Below are positions 1-25,314 of a DNA stretch of 64,000 nt, one piece after another. Position 1 is the stretch's first letter, and each line of letters starts with the position of its first letter. The notes under the pieces were generated by a model that was given only the letters and a program-made list of their open reading frames with translations, had not been told where the DNA came from and did not search any database. Position numbers and translations under genes: made by a program. The stretch comes from Atrina japonica (lineage: Eukaryota; Mollusca; Bivalvia; Pterioida; Pinnidae), in NCBI GenBank assembly GCA_030159075.1, contig BROG01000292.1:543501-607500 (forward strand), in the 5' to 3' direction.

Positions 1-49
1 ATGGGACAACCTTTCCAACGACCTAATTAATAAGTAGAACAAATAAACA

Positions 50-960
50 TTGAAACCGCGCGAATTGTAACAGGAGCCACTAAACTCACTAAATTTTATA
101 CATAGAAACAGGATGGGAGACACTACGCAGCCGACGCCAAAAACACAAACTCATTCACTTCCATAAAATGGTTCACAAACAAACACCCGAATATCTATCA
201 TCACTTGTACCGCCTAGGACACATGAAACACACAACTACATAAAGACAAACAAACAACATTACACAAGTAAAAACAATTAACCTATACAATAACTCAATC
301 ATCCCACTACTATAAAGCTCTGGAACAATCACCCTTTAACAGTACAAGAAAACCCATCACTCTCTCACCTCAAACGTTTCACTCAACACCAACATGTCCG
401 ACCCGTGCCACCAATGTAACCGAATTGAACAAATACTTCACATCAGACTTAACTGTAGTTCCCTCAAGTCTCATCTTTATGCGCGTGATATCATAGATAA
501 CCCTAACTGTACTTGTGGAATCCCTGAAACAATCCGTCACTTTCTACTAGAATGTCCTCTGTACACCGCCGCCCGTGCGCGTTATTTAGATCCACTCCCA
601 TTTCCAAAAACTGAACAACTTATTGTGTGGAATAACGTAGCAGACAACATTGAAATTGTCAAAGCGGTTCATAAATACATAACTTCAAGTAAAAGTATCT
701 CGTACTTGATTGACCAGTAATTATTTTCAATATTACCTAGTAGTATATAAGTGAAAGCTTGATACTTGAGTAACATTAGATATAGCCGAGTAACATTACC
801 AATCTTGACATGTATTTCTACATCTACAACCCCCCTCCTCTTCCCACGAAATTTCGATTTATATTTCAACATGTTACCGGTGTCTAGTAGTTCCTGTTTT
901 TTTTTTTGTTTTGTTTTTTTTTTTACTAAAAGACACCAAATAAATTAATCTGAATTCCTG
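50..960 (+). mobile_element. 3' end of a non-LTR retrotransposon (LINE, Jockey/CR1-like)
   Basis: Translation from about position 50 gives a degraded reverse-transcriptase C-terminal region with the pattern ARIVTGATKLTKF, then a HKLIHFHKMVHKQTPEYLSSLVPP block, then the cysteine-rich end at 394-720. This order is typical of the thumb and C-terminal region of LINE ORF2 proteins in invertebrates. Stops and a frameshift lie between the blocks, so the copy is dead and 5' truncated at or before the window edge. The sequence after 720 to about 960 is probably its 3' UTR, ending in T-rich sequence near 895-925. The clade is uncertain. Confidence 0.7.
394..720 (+). pseudogene. LINE ORF2 C-terminal fragment with Cys/His knuckle
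   Basis: This 108-aa open stretch contains ILHIRLNCSSLKSHLYAR followed by a zinc-knuckle-like block (CTCG, then H, then LLECP), the usual end of ORF2 in many animal LINEs. It ends at a natural stop. The upstream part of the same protein is readable in other frames from about 50, so this is the tail of a larger broken ORF and not a host gene. Confidence 0.7.
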
Positions 961-1140
961 ATTACACGTAAATGTATGGATTTTCGAAATGCCGACTGAC
1001 CTGGATAACATTAATAACATTAATATTGTTATATATCAAGGCACACGTGTTTCCTCAATTATATGAACAACTTGTGTGAATATCAACAATTCTTACATTG
1101 TATCTAAATTGTTACGTTACTAGCTAGAGAACAAAAATTA

Positions 1141-1189
<49 letters not shown>

Positions 1190-1464
1190 TAAGTTATTTC
1201 TTACCTCAAGTATACCATAAAATTTATATATATCATTTTCATCTGGTGCTATCTGATTAGGTATTACTTATTTATATATTGTTAATATACGGATTATTGC
1301 TTCCTGGCAACCAAGGGATAAGATTATCATTATTAATTGTAAATTAAAGGAGACGGATTTATATAAGTTGCCAAACTTGTTTCCGAATCCTATTGTTATT
1401 AATACTGTTCACCTGTTACATGTTATATTGATTTGAAGCAATAAAATAGAGTTTAAACTAATTA
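960..1464. other. unassigned AT-rich sequence with a (CT)n microsatellite
   Basis: I see no coding signal here. Positions 1143-1186 are a (CT)n microsatellite. Confidence 0.5.
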
Positions 1465-2345
1465 CGCCATTCGACAAACGCGACGATTTCGACTTTCCCA
1501 TCATCACATTTCCACATTTAAGTAGTAATATCCCACAATCTCTCGCATATGGAGTTTATATTTCACAAATGATCCGATACGCCAGGTTGTGTGTTCAAAA
1601 TATAAACATTTCATTTACCGAGGAAAACTACTCACTGACACATGGATACGGTAATATACGGGATGCTTTGGCGTCGTGAAAAATTTGGCCTCTTTGGTCA
1701 AAAAATGAACAGTTATTTTTTGACAGTTGACAGTTAGACATTGGTCTAATCTGTATTTATCAACCGTTATCAATATTCTCTTTGATTATTTCCTATATCC
1801 CTTTACCCTATATTGTAACCAATTGTAACCACCTGTCCTCTGTGAGCAGGGGCCGCTGGAACCAAGCTATGAAAGTAGCAGAAATAATTCTGGGTTAATA
1901 TTAGAAACAAATCCATATTCTCCAGATGCTGAATGTGATTATATTTTGGACAAGTTAATTTTGGTCATTTCATTAGGATGGCCAAATTTACCCAGCTCAA
2001 ACAATAGCCAACATATTTCAATTTACGCATCGAAAACCGCGTCTGATGTTAACGTTCCGCAAATTTTACGGTCGGTATAATATTCTTGTTAGCGATTACT
2101 CTGTTTCACCAAGAGGGATGGGTCACCTGTTTGATAGCGGTTGTTAAGACGTTTGTACCAATTTTGACGATGATTCGTGTCCACGTATTTCATTTTGATT
2201 TGACTGTGGACTCACGGTGGATGGTTTCTCCTCCATAGCACCTGATCCCACCTCTTGATTGCAAGAGGTCCTTGTTTCACCAGGTTTTTACCTATATCCT
2301 GGAGATCCAAGAGATTTATACTTTGGTATCTGAGATTTTTTTAAT
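1465..2345 (+). mobile_element. decayed Naiad-type Penelope-like element, 3' part
   Basis: The reading starts with KRDDFDFPIITFPHLSSN-like sequence of the reverse-transcriptase C-terminal half. It continues through the FRKFYGRYN block near 2050 and ends in the noncoding 3' tail shared by all copies in this window: GGTTGTTRAGACGT, then the GAGGTCC region, then TTTATACTTTGGTATCTGAG at 2319-2338. About 350 bp of unrelated or rearranged sequence (1670-2020) interrupts it. It is many-fold mutated compared with the copies at 24.5 and 49.6 kb. Confidence 0.75.
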
Positions 2346-2519
2346 ATTCATTTTTCCGTGAACATATATGGTGTGTTCTCTTATAGCATTGATACTTCCG
2401 TGAACACATATGTTCTGTTTGCTAATTGCATTCTTTATGTCAGGAACAAATATGTTTTAGAACTGTTGATGATGACAATACACCGTGATCTTCATCAGTA
2501 CTGTCATACTTAAAATATC

Positions 2520-5150
2520 TGCACAAGTATCATTCCTGAAATGGCAATGCCAGAACAAAATGTAGGAAATATTATCGGAACACTATATGATATGTAGGAG
2601 AGATATCAAAGCACTATATGATATGTAATGTAGACGATAATATCAGAACACTATATTTATGTAGGGGCTAATATCAGAGCTTTGTATGATAGGTAGGAGA
2701 TAATATCGGAGTACTATATGATATGTAAGAGATAAAATAGGAGCTCTGTATTATATACAGGGGATAATGTTAGGACACCATATGGTATGTAGGTTATAAT
2801 ATCAGAGCACTATATGATATGTAATGTAGGATATAATATCAGAGCAGAATATGATATGTAGGAGATATTATTAGCGCTCTATATGATATGTAGGAGACAA
2901 ATATCAGAGCACTATATGATATGTAATGTAGGATATAACATCAGAGCAGTATCTGATATGTAGGAGATAATATTAGAGCTCTATATGATATGTAGGAGAA
3001 ATATCAGAGCACTTTATGATATGTAGGATGTAATATCAGAGAACTATATGGAATATAGTAGATAATATCAGATAACTATATGATATGTAGCAGATAATAT
3101 AGAAACGCTATATGATATTTAATGTGGGAGATATCATCAAAACACTATATGGTATGCAGGATATTTGTTTGTTTATTGTTGTTTAACGTCTCACTCAAGA
3201 ATATTTCACTCATATGGAGGCGTCACCAAATGCCAGTAAAGGGCTTCAAATTTCGGCCTATTATGTTCGGCACTTATGGCCATTGAGCAGAGAGGGTACT
3301 TAAACTTGCCAACACCTACTATTACACGGGACCTCGGTTTTTATGTCTCATCCGACAGAAAAGAAACCCTATTGCCGCTGGTCGGACTCAAACTCAGGAT
3401 CAAGACTTGAGCGCGCTACCGACTGAGCAAGGCCGACTGTGATATGTAGGAAATAATATCAGAGCAGTATCTGATATGTAGGAGATATTTTCAGACCTCT
3501 ATATGATATGTAGAAGATAGTATCAAAACTCTATATGACAAGTAGGAGTTAATATTAGAACACTATATATTATGTAAGAGATGATATCTGAGCACTATAT
3601 GATATATAATGTAGGATATAATATCAGAGCACTATGTGATATGTAATGTAGGATATAATATCAGAGCTCTTAATGATATGTAGAAGATGATATAAGAGCA
3701 CTATATGATATGTAAGAGATGATATCAGAGCACTATATGATATGTAGAAGATAGTATCAGAGCAGTATATGATATGTAGGAGATGATATAAGAACACTAT
3801 ATGATATGTAGAAGATAGTATCAGAGCACTATATGATATGTAGAAGATATATGTATATGTAGGAGAGATGATATGTAGAAGATAACACTATATGATATGT
3901 AAGAACACTAGATAAGATAGCATCAGAGCGGTATATGATATGTAGGAGATGATATAAGAACACTATATGATATGTAAGAATGATATGTATAGCATCAGAG
4001 CGGTATATGATATGTAGGAGATGATATAAGAACACTATATGATATGTAGAAGATAGTATCAGAGCGGTATATGATATGTAAGATGAGATGATATAGAAGA
4101 GATCAGACTATGATATGTATATGATATATAAGTAGAATGATATGTATCAGAGCGGTATATGATATGTAGGGATGATATAAGATGATATAAGATAACAGCT
4201 ATATGATATGTAGAAAACACTATATGATATGTAGAAGATAGCATCAGAGCGGTATATGATATGTAAGAGATGATATAAGAGCACTATATGATATGTAGAA
4301 GATAGCATCAGAGCGGTATATGATATGTGTAGGCATCAGAGCGGTATATGATATAAGAAGAGCACTATATGATATGTAGAAGATAGCATCAGAGCGGTAT
4401 ATGATATGTAGGAGATATGATATGATATAAGATAGCATCACTATATGATGATATATGATATGTAGAAGATAGCATCAGAGCGGTATATGATATGTAGGAG
4501 ATGATATAAGAACACTATATGATATGTAGAAGATAGTATCAGAGCGGTATATGATATGTAGGAGATGATATAAGAACACTATATGATATGTAGAAGATAG
4601 CATCAGAGCGGTATATGATATGTAGGAGATGATATAAGAACACTATATGATATGTAGGAGATGATATAAGAACACTATATAGAAGATATGTAGGAGATGA
4701 TATAAGAACACTATATGATATGTGATATAAGAACACTATATGATATGTAGGAGATGATATAAGAACACTATATGATATGTAGAAGATAGCATCAGAGCGG
4801 TATATGATATATGATATATGATATGTAGGAGGTGAGATGATATAAGAACACTATATGATATGTAGGAGATGATATAAGAACACTATATGATATGTAGGAG
4901 ATGATATAAGAACACTATATGATATGTAGGAGATGATATAAGAACACATTATATAAGAACACTATGATATGTAGGAGATGAGGTGATATAAGAAACACTA
5001 TATATAAGAACACTATATGATATGTAGGAGATGATATAAGAACACTATATGATATGTAGAAGATAGTATCAGAGCGGTATATGATATGTAGGAGGTGATA
5101 TAAGAACACTATATGATATGTAGGAGATAATATCAGAACACTATGTGATA
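2520..5150. repeat. minisatellite array, ~32-bp unit with 64-bp higher-order form
   Basis: A unit close to CACTATATGATATGTAGGAG plus GATAATATCAGAG recurs throughout. From about 3900 onward a dimeric form dominates, alternating a GATGATATAAGAACACTATA half with a GATAGCATCAGAGCGGTATA half. The array is interrupted by a SINE at 3158-3440. Open frames across it, such as the minus-strand frame repeating YHLLHIIYRSD, are artefacts of the repeat. Confidence 0.92.
3158..3440 (-). mobile_element. tRNA-derived SINE inserted in the minisatellite
   Basis: Read on the minus strand, this has a tRNA-like head (TCAGTCGGTAGCGCGCTC, then a degenerate B box), a middle with CGGATGAGACATAAAAACCG, and a tail containing GGTGACGCCTCCATATGAGT followed by GACGTTAAACAACAATAAAC. 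Other copies of the same family lie at 28078-28316, 51493-51605, 52505-52790 and, more decayed, 57395-57600. Minisatellite sequence resumes directly on each side, which shows that it is an insertion. Confidence 0.85.
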
Positions 5151-5607
5151 TTTAGGATTAATAACAAATAATTAGGGCTTGGCGACAGGGTAATAATTCT
5201 AGAAATTATGTTGGAATCAACGCAATGTTTGTATTCGACACTTTATACACTACAATTGTAAATTTAACGATTTCATGATTCCAAGCAAAATTTAATTCTT
5301 ATATTTTGTAATTTATTTACGCAACATATATTGAAGCGTATCACTACAGTCAGAACAGTAAATCAAAACTAATAATCATATGGATTAAGAAGCCACGGAA
5401 AGACTGATTACTACCAACAACTCAAGTATATTACCGGCATGCATTCTTCAATGTCGACAAGTTTGCTGTGTAAATATTATTCAGTTTACAAGCCATTTAT
5501 CAGTCAATGATTTCATTTGTCCAAGATTTAAATAAACACATAAGCAGTGACTTTTGTTGGAAATATTTGCTGCCTCTGGATACGACTAACGAAAGATAAC
5601 TCTTACA
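5150..5607. other. unassigned AT-rich sequence
   Basis: No coding signal or repeat was recognised in this stretch. Confidence 0.4.
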
Positions 5608-5703
5608 TATAAAAAATAACGGATTCCAAAGTACAAACCTTTAGGATGTCCAGGATATATATACAAATCTAGTAAGAAATGGACAAACACGAACCTCTAG
5701 AAA
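5608..5703 (-). mobile_element. Naiad 3' tail fragment
   Basis: On the minus strand this reads as the last ~95 bp of the tail: AGAGGTTCGTGTTTGTCC, then ATCCTGGACATCCTAAAGG, then a diverged TTTGTACTTTGGAATCCG. It carries no coding part. A compound microsatellite begins 75 bp further on. Confidence 0.65.
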
Positions 5704-5775
5704 ATTAAGTAATTTGAATACTAATGATGCCAAATTTAATCCTGGCTAAAATTATTTCTTATACAGCAAAAATGG

Positions 5776-7499
<1,724 letters not shown>

Positions 7500-7737
7500 A
7501 TATGTGGAACCATTCTGCCGATGTGATGATATAAGAAGATTGTGGAACCATTCTGCCGATGTGATGATATAAGAAGATTGTGGAACCATTCTGCCGATGT
7601 GATGAATATAAGAAGATTGTGGAACCATTCTGCCGATGTGATGATATAAGAAGATTGTGGAACCATTCTGCCGATGTGATGATATAAGTAAACTGTGGAA
7701 CCATTCTGCCAATGTGATGATATAAGAAGATTGTGGG
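7500..7737. repeat. tandem array of a 38-bp unit, about six copies
   Basis: A unit containing GGAACCATTCTGCCGATGTG followed by ATGATATAAGAAGATTGT is repeated about six times with very few differences. One copy has one extra base and the last ones diverge. Long minus-strand open frames here simply translate the repeat in several frames. Confidence 0.93.
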
Positions 7738-8785
7738 GTGATCTTTCAGACTTAGTTTTAAATAAGGTGAAATTAAATATAATTTTTAATGAACCAGATA
7801 TCCTTTTTGGGAAAATAGATACCGTTTCATCAAGCAATCCTATAAATTAAGTTATAATTCAACCAAATATTTCATATACTAAGAATATTCATATAAATAC
7901 CATCCTAATACAAAAATGTATACGAAGCAATGCTTTATTCCAGAAAAACTTGTTGCAGAAAAAAACATTGGGAACACTTTGATTAGAATCAGTGTCTTTT
8001 TTCAATAAGCAAGAATGGATGTACATATGTAATATATAATATAAGTTAGAGTTATAATATATATAGCATATATATATATATATATATATTGTATATATAT
8101 ATAAGTTACTAAATATATACATGCAGGTTGGGCAGGATTAGTCTGTAATAAAAGAATATTACAGTAATATATAATATAAGTTAGAGTTAAAAATATAGCA
8201 GCCACTTGTCTTCAACAGCCAGTTAGTTTTCTTCCAATCAATTTTATTATATAAACATATCTAAACCAGCAGCCACCAGTCTAACCTGGCCAGCGTCCAG
8301 TGATATTCAGGACAAAATGACTGGTCACACTGTTTTCAACAGCCAGTTTTTGAAGATGGTTGATCGCATGATCCATTTTCAGAAAACCTATGAACATGTT
8401 AGCCAGGTAGCACTGTAAAAATGTACATGATTTTGACACCTGATCATCTTAACATCAAACTATCATGTATTGGTATATGGATATACATGTGTTGCTATAC
8501 ACTGCATACTGGACATCAATTTTCTTGTGATTTGGATCTGGAACCAAAGGCCACCTGTCTTATGCAGCCACTTTTTCAATTTCCCTTGAGTGCGTGCTGA
8601 AAACAGGTTTGACTGTATTTAAGATGATATTGACATTCACAGTAAAAGAATATTACAGTGAAAAAAAAGTAATATTAAAAATACACGTAATGTAGAAAAT
8701 TAACATATTATTTATATATTTTTTTTAATAATGTGGTTTAGAATATGTATGGGCCAGTGGCAGTAGTTAGCTATTATATATAAAT

Positions 8786-8852
<67 letters not shown>

Positions 8853-9549
8853 GTGTGTGTGTGTATGTGTGTGTATGCGTTTTATATGTATATAAAATTG
8901 ATGTATAAATGTTTGTATACATGCATGCATGTCTTTGTATATAAATGAAGAGGGGGCAAGATGTATATGTAGCTAAAAACCAATTTAAATATTACCTGTA
9001 CCAGGTATGTGTGTACTTTGTGTTTCTTGTGTTTGTATCATGTCTCAAATGTAGCCTGGACCTGTTTTCGGACCTTAAGTGTAAACAGGCATGTCTTGTG
9101 ATTTTGATAATGAAATGTGTAAAAAAAATATTCATAGGATCATGAGTGATGTTGATGCTGATTGTGTAAATAATTATATCAGTTAACTTATTATCGTCTG
9201 GTTTGTACTGAGATTAATTAATTCAGATGTGCAAGAACAAAGTTGTAGCTCTGTAGGCGATAAGTGAAACTGGTGACAGAAGATATGTGTTAGCTACATC
9301 CAGCATTGTATAATTCATAGTAGTAAAAATACGAAGTGCAAAACGGATCAAGTGCCCACATCTAGATTAGGCATACACGAAGATGTTTTATCTGATATGT
9401 TAAAAATGTACCAATATACCGATATATGCTGCATGTTTTTTCCCATCAGCAATTGCTTTCATACACCAATCATTTGAAAAAATGTAAAATAAATCTTAAA
9501 TGATTACAATTTTAATACCATGTAAACATAATTTTCCATTATGACAATT
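7738..9549. other. unassigned sequence with AT/GT microsatellites
   Basis: No gene was found. (AT)n tracts lie at about 8075-8103 and 8795-8850, the latter followed by a GT-rich tract to about 8880. A short direct repeat of AGTAATATATAATATAAGTTAGAG-like sequence occurs near 8025-8055 and 8163-8190. The 3' UTR of the transporter gene, on the minus strand, should extend into the right end. Confidence 0.45.
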
Positions 9550-20952
<11,403 letters not shown>

Positions 20953-21014
20953 GCTAACTTCCGTTCTACCCTGTAGGAATGAGAAAGGACATTGTAAATA
21001 CGCAAAGAAACAAT

Positions 21015-21195
21015 AAAATAAAAAAAACTCTCGGATACCAAAGTATAAATTAATAGAATGTCCAGGACATAGATACAAATCCGTTAAAAATGGACAAATA
21101 CGGACCTCTGGGAACCAAGAGGTGGGTTCAGGTCCCATGGAGTAGTAAGCATCCCCTGTCGACCGGTCACACCCGCCGTGAAGTCCACAGTCAAC
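21015..21195 (-). mobile_element. Naiad 3' tail in the 5' intron of the transporter gene
   Basis: On the minus strand this has GACTGTGGACTTCACGGCGG, GTGTGACCGGTCGACAGGGG, the CCTCTTGGTTCCCAGAGG hairpin and the terminal TTTATACTTTGGTATCCGAG. It lies just upstream of the exon carrying the transporter start codon and on the same strand. Confidence 0.85.
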
Positions 21196-21199
21196 ATGT

Positions 21200-22324
21200 A
21201 AACTAATAAAGTTGAAAAAACTTCTATGAAAGTGCTTGCCTTGGGTTTGTCATTCAAGAATCTTACCTTCGGAATGACATCCGTTTGTCATACCCACATT
21301 ACAATTTTAGTAACATCCAACTACACCATATAGACAGTAAATCTATTTAACAAGATACAGAGGTAATTTTGATTGATAACAAAATGACGCGTGTCTCCTC
21401 ACCTGGCAATTTTTGTTGTCAACATATTCGCGTGCTGTTCTATGTCATTTTTTTCTACATTTCATACGACAACAAATTACAAAGTTACGATACACTGATA
21501 GACAAGACCACGGTTTTATGTTTCACTGAGTATTTGAATTGTTCAGGAAAATAATAATAATAATGTTTAAGATGTGATGTTTATTTGTACAATACATTAG
21601 ATTTCCCGATAAAACACAATCATCACTTTTGTAAAATAAAGCAGTAAAGTACATACTATTCAAATTTATTCAGTAAGTAATGGATGCACTTAAATGAAAT
21701 GATTAATGTAACTGATAAACGCGACTTAAATTTGTCAACATTTCAAATAAAAACTTGGCCCTTGTGTATAGTATATAGGATTGGATAGTGTCTTTAAGCG
21801 TATCTATCAGTGTCTGTTTCGCAAGGAAGGGAACCGTCAGGATAAAGTTTCTTAAACTGTTTTTACGATTAGATGACTGGGTTATAAGGTAAAACTACAA
21901 ATAAATCTTAAATCAAAATTTTATCTAATCTCTTCCAATAAAGAAAAAAAAACATGTTTGTCTCCTTCTGACCTTATGCTCGGTTGTGGTCCGTTTTTGT
22001 TTCCGAGTGAAAGTGCTAATGTCCTCAGTACTAAGACCACTTGGTTTTAATTAAATTGTTATAAGAATCGGATAGGAATTTATATTTTAAATGTCAAGAG
22101 GAATATACGTCTTTATCTCTATAACGCCGCATCATGCTTGTGAATGACAAGGGGCTAGGACGATTGGGCTACAAAAGGGCCAACAATCCAGTACCAGATA
22201 TTCTTCGTCTCATACGCCAATGGTAAGATTTCTTACAAATTTAGTCTGCATGATCGTAAAATCAATATTTACAATTTTTGTGAATGAAAACGAAATATGT
22301 CCATTAATAAGTAAAATTGCAGGA
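21200..22324. other. unassigned sequence upstream of the transporter
   Basis: No coding signal is seen. On the minus strand a strong donor, TTCCGAAG|GTAAGATT, ends a possible noncoding first exon at 21267. Promoter elements were not identified. Confidence 0.35.
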
Positions 22325-24485
22325 GTATCAATCAATAATCAAAAACTCAAGTCCATTATAGAACGACGAATTAGATGTGCAAATGGTCTCAAGATGAAGA
22401 ACAATTACAAATCCCAAACGGGATAAGACCAGGTGTCCGGAAGGAGTCAGCGTCTTCTGCTGGCATGCCACACCCGTCGCAAATGTTCCATGGAAACCTT
22501 TCTAGTTCGATGAACGGGTCAAATTTGGTAAAGGGTTTGGTGATTAGGTCAAGTTCGGTGAAAATCATGATTAGTGAAACGGAGTCACTGTCTGTGACCG
22601 TGATCCAGAATACTATTTAATATCTTCGAGAGGGGGACTTCATAATGTTTAACAATAACCCCGTATCGACCATAAAATTTCTTAAACGACGACTCCAAGC
22701 GTTCAACAACGTAACCTTGTGTAAGTAGTTTATTGGCTAGTCGTTTAGCTCTCAGAATAAAACATTTCTAAGAAGAGCATGCCCTGGCATAACGTATAAG
22801 TTGTGAAATGAAAACGCCATAGGCAGGAGAAGATGGAATATTACTACTTAGAAACAGGAAGTTTGTGATATGGAAATTGAAATCGTCTCATTTGTCATAG
22901 AGGGATGTGTGAAGTTGACCGTCCTTTCCAATCGACAGGAGTAAATCTAGGCAAAAAGCAAATGTGTTGCTCTCTGTCGTCTCATTCATCTCTAGCTCTA
23001 CAGGATACAACTGGCCGAGGTAATTCTGAATTCTGAATTAGTTATGAACAGAACATCGTCGATATAACTGTAAGTATTATTAAACCGAGATGCTAACCGT
23101 TTGTTTCCTTTGGAGAGCAGAGACTGTATAAATTACGCTTCATATGAATACAAAAATATGTCAGCCAAGAGAGGTGCACAATTGGTACCCATTGGAATGT
23201 CGAAAATCTATTGGAAACTTTTCCCTTTTCCCGCAAAAACCATGTTGTCTACTAGAAACCCCAGCAATTTGATAATATCGTCTTCAGTGTACTTGTTATT
23301 GGAATCAGAGTGTTCCTGGATAAAATAAGGTTCTTCATGACCTAACATCAAATATTTATATCTGCGATTTCCATGTTTGTATACAAAAGAGTTTTGTATA
23401 ATAGATGTTAATCTGTTTTTTAGTTTTTCATGTGGGGTTGTTGTGTAAAGGGTCGAAAAATCAAAAGACTTGATGCTTGTTATATGTTTGAAGTTTGGAG
23501 ATTTTATATGTTCCAACAATTCCTTTGAATTCTTTACGATCCACATTTGATTGACTCCGCTTCTTGAGTAGGCCACTATGCAGTACTTCTGAAGACGTTG
23601 TTTAATATGTGTTAGAAGTTTGGTAAGCAAAATAGATACATGCTTGATGGAACACTTAGATGACCCCTCAATAAAACGGTGTTTTTAGGGATTTCTGTGC
23701 ATCTTCGGAATCCAATGAATATATGGCAATTCAAGTTCCGAGTCACTTGTGGGTATTACAAACGAATCGAGAACGAATTTATGATTATCTATTATTTCAG
23801 AGGTAGAAAAATTGGTTAGAGAGTATGTAGGATTTCCAGGAAGTGTGTTTAGTCCAAGTTCCTCTTGTAGGATGCTGAAGTAGTATCGCCTGCAGACAAA
23901 TGTGAAGTTGTTAGATGCTTTGCCAGCAGGAACGATGATAAAATTTTCATGGAGACGGGAATGTTCTCTGACAACATCAGGGTCACGAAAAACTGAATTG
24001 TGTTTTGTGTTGAAACAATGTTTAAGTCGTCGAATTCTTCGTTTAAGAACATTACTGATCAACGTAATCCACTCCGAAAGAATATCAGGTTCGACATCTT
24101 CTTTCTTAGCCCAGCGTATGGCGTACTCTTCACATGCGTCAATAATAATTATGGTTTGGCGTCATGTAAACGATATAGATCCCCTATATTTTGGGCCTTT
24201 TCATGAAAGAGAGATCACCTATCACAACATGGCCACACGGGGAGCATATGAATTCAGATGTAGAACAGGTACAAAGTGGAATGTTCTGGGAAAGGCTGGG
24301 TTAACTGAGTTGCTGCAAATTTGCCTGGTAATTAAAGATCGTAGAGGCAACTGAACGCGTATAGCTATAGGAAATACATGGTGAATTTTTGTATTGGAAG
24401 TATGGCGGGATCTTTTGGTTCAAAATATTGCTTATATTCAAAGCGTCAATGCCCTTATTAGCAAATTTGACCTTGAGGAACGGGC
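22325..24485 (-). mobile_element. Naiad-type PLE, subfamily 2, nearly complete RT, inactive
   Basis: On the minus strand the order is: linker (KVKFANKGIDALNIS, 24460-24420), a CTCS motif of the CxC linker type near 24280, GHVVIGDLS, the RT N-terminal and fingers region (RRLKHCFNTKHNSVFRDPD to LPYIHWIPKMHRNP, 24062-23685), the RT A motif FDFSTLYTTTPHEKL (near 23470), YKYLMLGHEEPYF, a diverged palm and thumb, then a subfamily-specific 3' end (22625-22325). A stop after HRNP and several frameshifts inactivate it. It meets the next copy head to head at about 24485. Confidence 0.85.
23208..24062 (-). pseudogene. Naiad reverse transcriptase fragment (subfamily 2)
   Basis: Two open stretches, 24062-23685 and 23630-23208, belong to one RT and are separated by a stop just after HRNP (TAA where TAT is expected). 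Recognisable are IIVPAGKASNNFTFVC (finger region), LPYIHWIPKMH, SRSGVNQMWIV, FDFSTLYTT (motif A with the catalytic Asp) and NKYTEDDIIKLLGFLVDN. Length and order match the other copies in the window. Confidence 0.85.
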
Positions 24486-25312
24486 GATTGTGTCCCTTTA
24501 TTGGCCGACCTGTTCCTTTATTCATACGAAGCAGAGTTCATTCAGAAACTGCTGAATTAAAAGAAGAAAAAGTTAGCGGTGTCCTTTAATTTGACATTTA
24601 GATATATCGACGACGTTTTGTCAATTAATAATGACAATTTTCATACATATGTCAATGCGATATATCCCAGCGAACTAAAAATTAAAGATACAACAGAATT
24701 AAGCTCACACGCTTCATACTTAGACATTTTACTTAATATAAAAACAGACGGGAAATTAGCAACTAAGCTATACAACAAACACAACGATTTCGGCTTTCCC
24801 ATCGTAAATTTTCCACATTTAAGTAGTAATATCACTCATTCACCCGCATATGTCGTTTGTATTTCACAAATGATCCGATATGCCAGGGCGTGTACGACAT
24901 ATGAAGATTTCATATACAGAGGTAAACTACTCACTGACAAATTATTGACACAGGGATATCGAAAACTGCGTTTAATGTCAACGTTCCGCAAATTTTACGG
25001 TCGGTATAATAGACTTGTTTGCGACTACTAAGTTTCTAAGTTAGTTTAAGTCACTAAGTGAAATTTTGAGTTGCCTTTTCGTTGGCGGTTGTTGAGACGT
25101 CTGTACCAATTGTGACGAGGATACACTCCTCACGTATTTCATTGGACTTGACTGTGGACTCACGGCGGGTGTGACCGGTCGACATGGGATGTTTACTCCT
25201 CCATGGCACCTGATCCCACCTCTTGGTTTCCAGAGGTCCATGTTTGTCCATTTTACCGGATTTGTATCTATGTCCTGGACATTCTATTGATTTATACTTT
25301 GGTATCTGAAGT
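24485..25312 (+). mobile_element. Naiad-type PLE, subfamily 1, 5'-truncated copy with intact tail
   Basis: This copy starts inside the RT (a frameshifted LLADLFLYSYEAEFIQKLL region) and runs through the YIDDVLSINN catalytic motif, SYLDILLNIKTDGKL, QMIRYARACTTYEDFIYR and FRKFYGRYN. A noncoding tail of about 280 bp follows, ending TTTATACTTTGGTATCTGAA at 25312. The tail shows two short hairpins, GAGGA/TCCTC at 25117-25131 and ACCTCT/AGAGGT at 25218-25237. Confidence 0.88.
24579..25031 (+). pseudogene. Naiad RT palm/thumb fragment with YIDD
   Basis: An open frame of about 150 aa carries the RT catalytic YIDD box (FRYIDDVLSINNDNFHTYVN) and the thumb region through FRKFYGRYNRLVCDY. It lacks the upstream palm and fingers in the same frame, so it is a fragment. 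Confidence 0.88.
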
Positions 25313-25314
25313 TT

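Noticed and set aside
3829..5109. Series of 60-70-aa minus-strand ORFs repeating YHLLHIIYRSD
   Set aside because: They are repeat translations within the 32/64-bp minisatellite, with no independent gene signal.
22220..22620. Plus-strand ORFs of 68 and 81 aa
   Set aside because: They are antisense to the 3' end of the subfamily-2 Naiad copy and have no independent support.
24301..24525. Independent 74-aa minus-strand gene
   Set aside because: The reading KVKFANKGIDALNIS is the Naiad linker between endonuclease and RT, seen also near 48330 on the plus strand.
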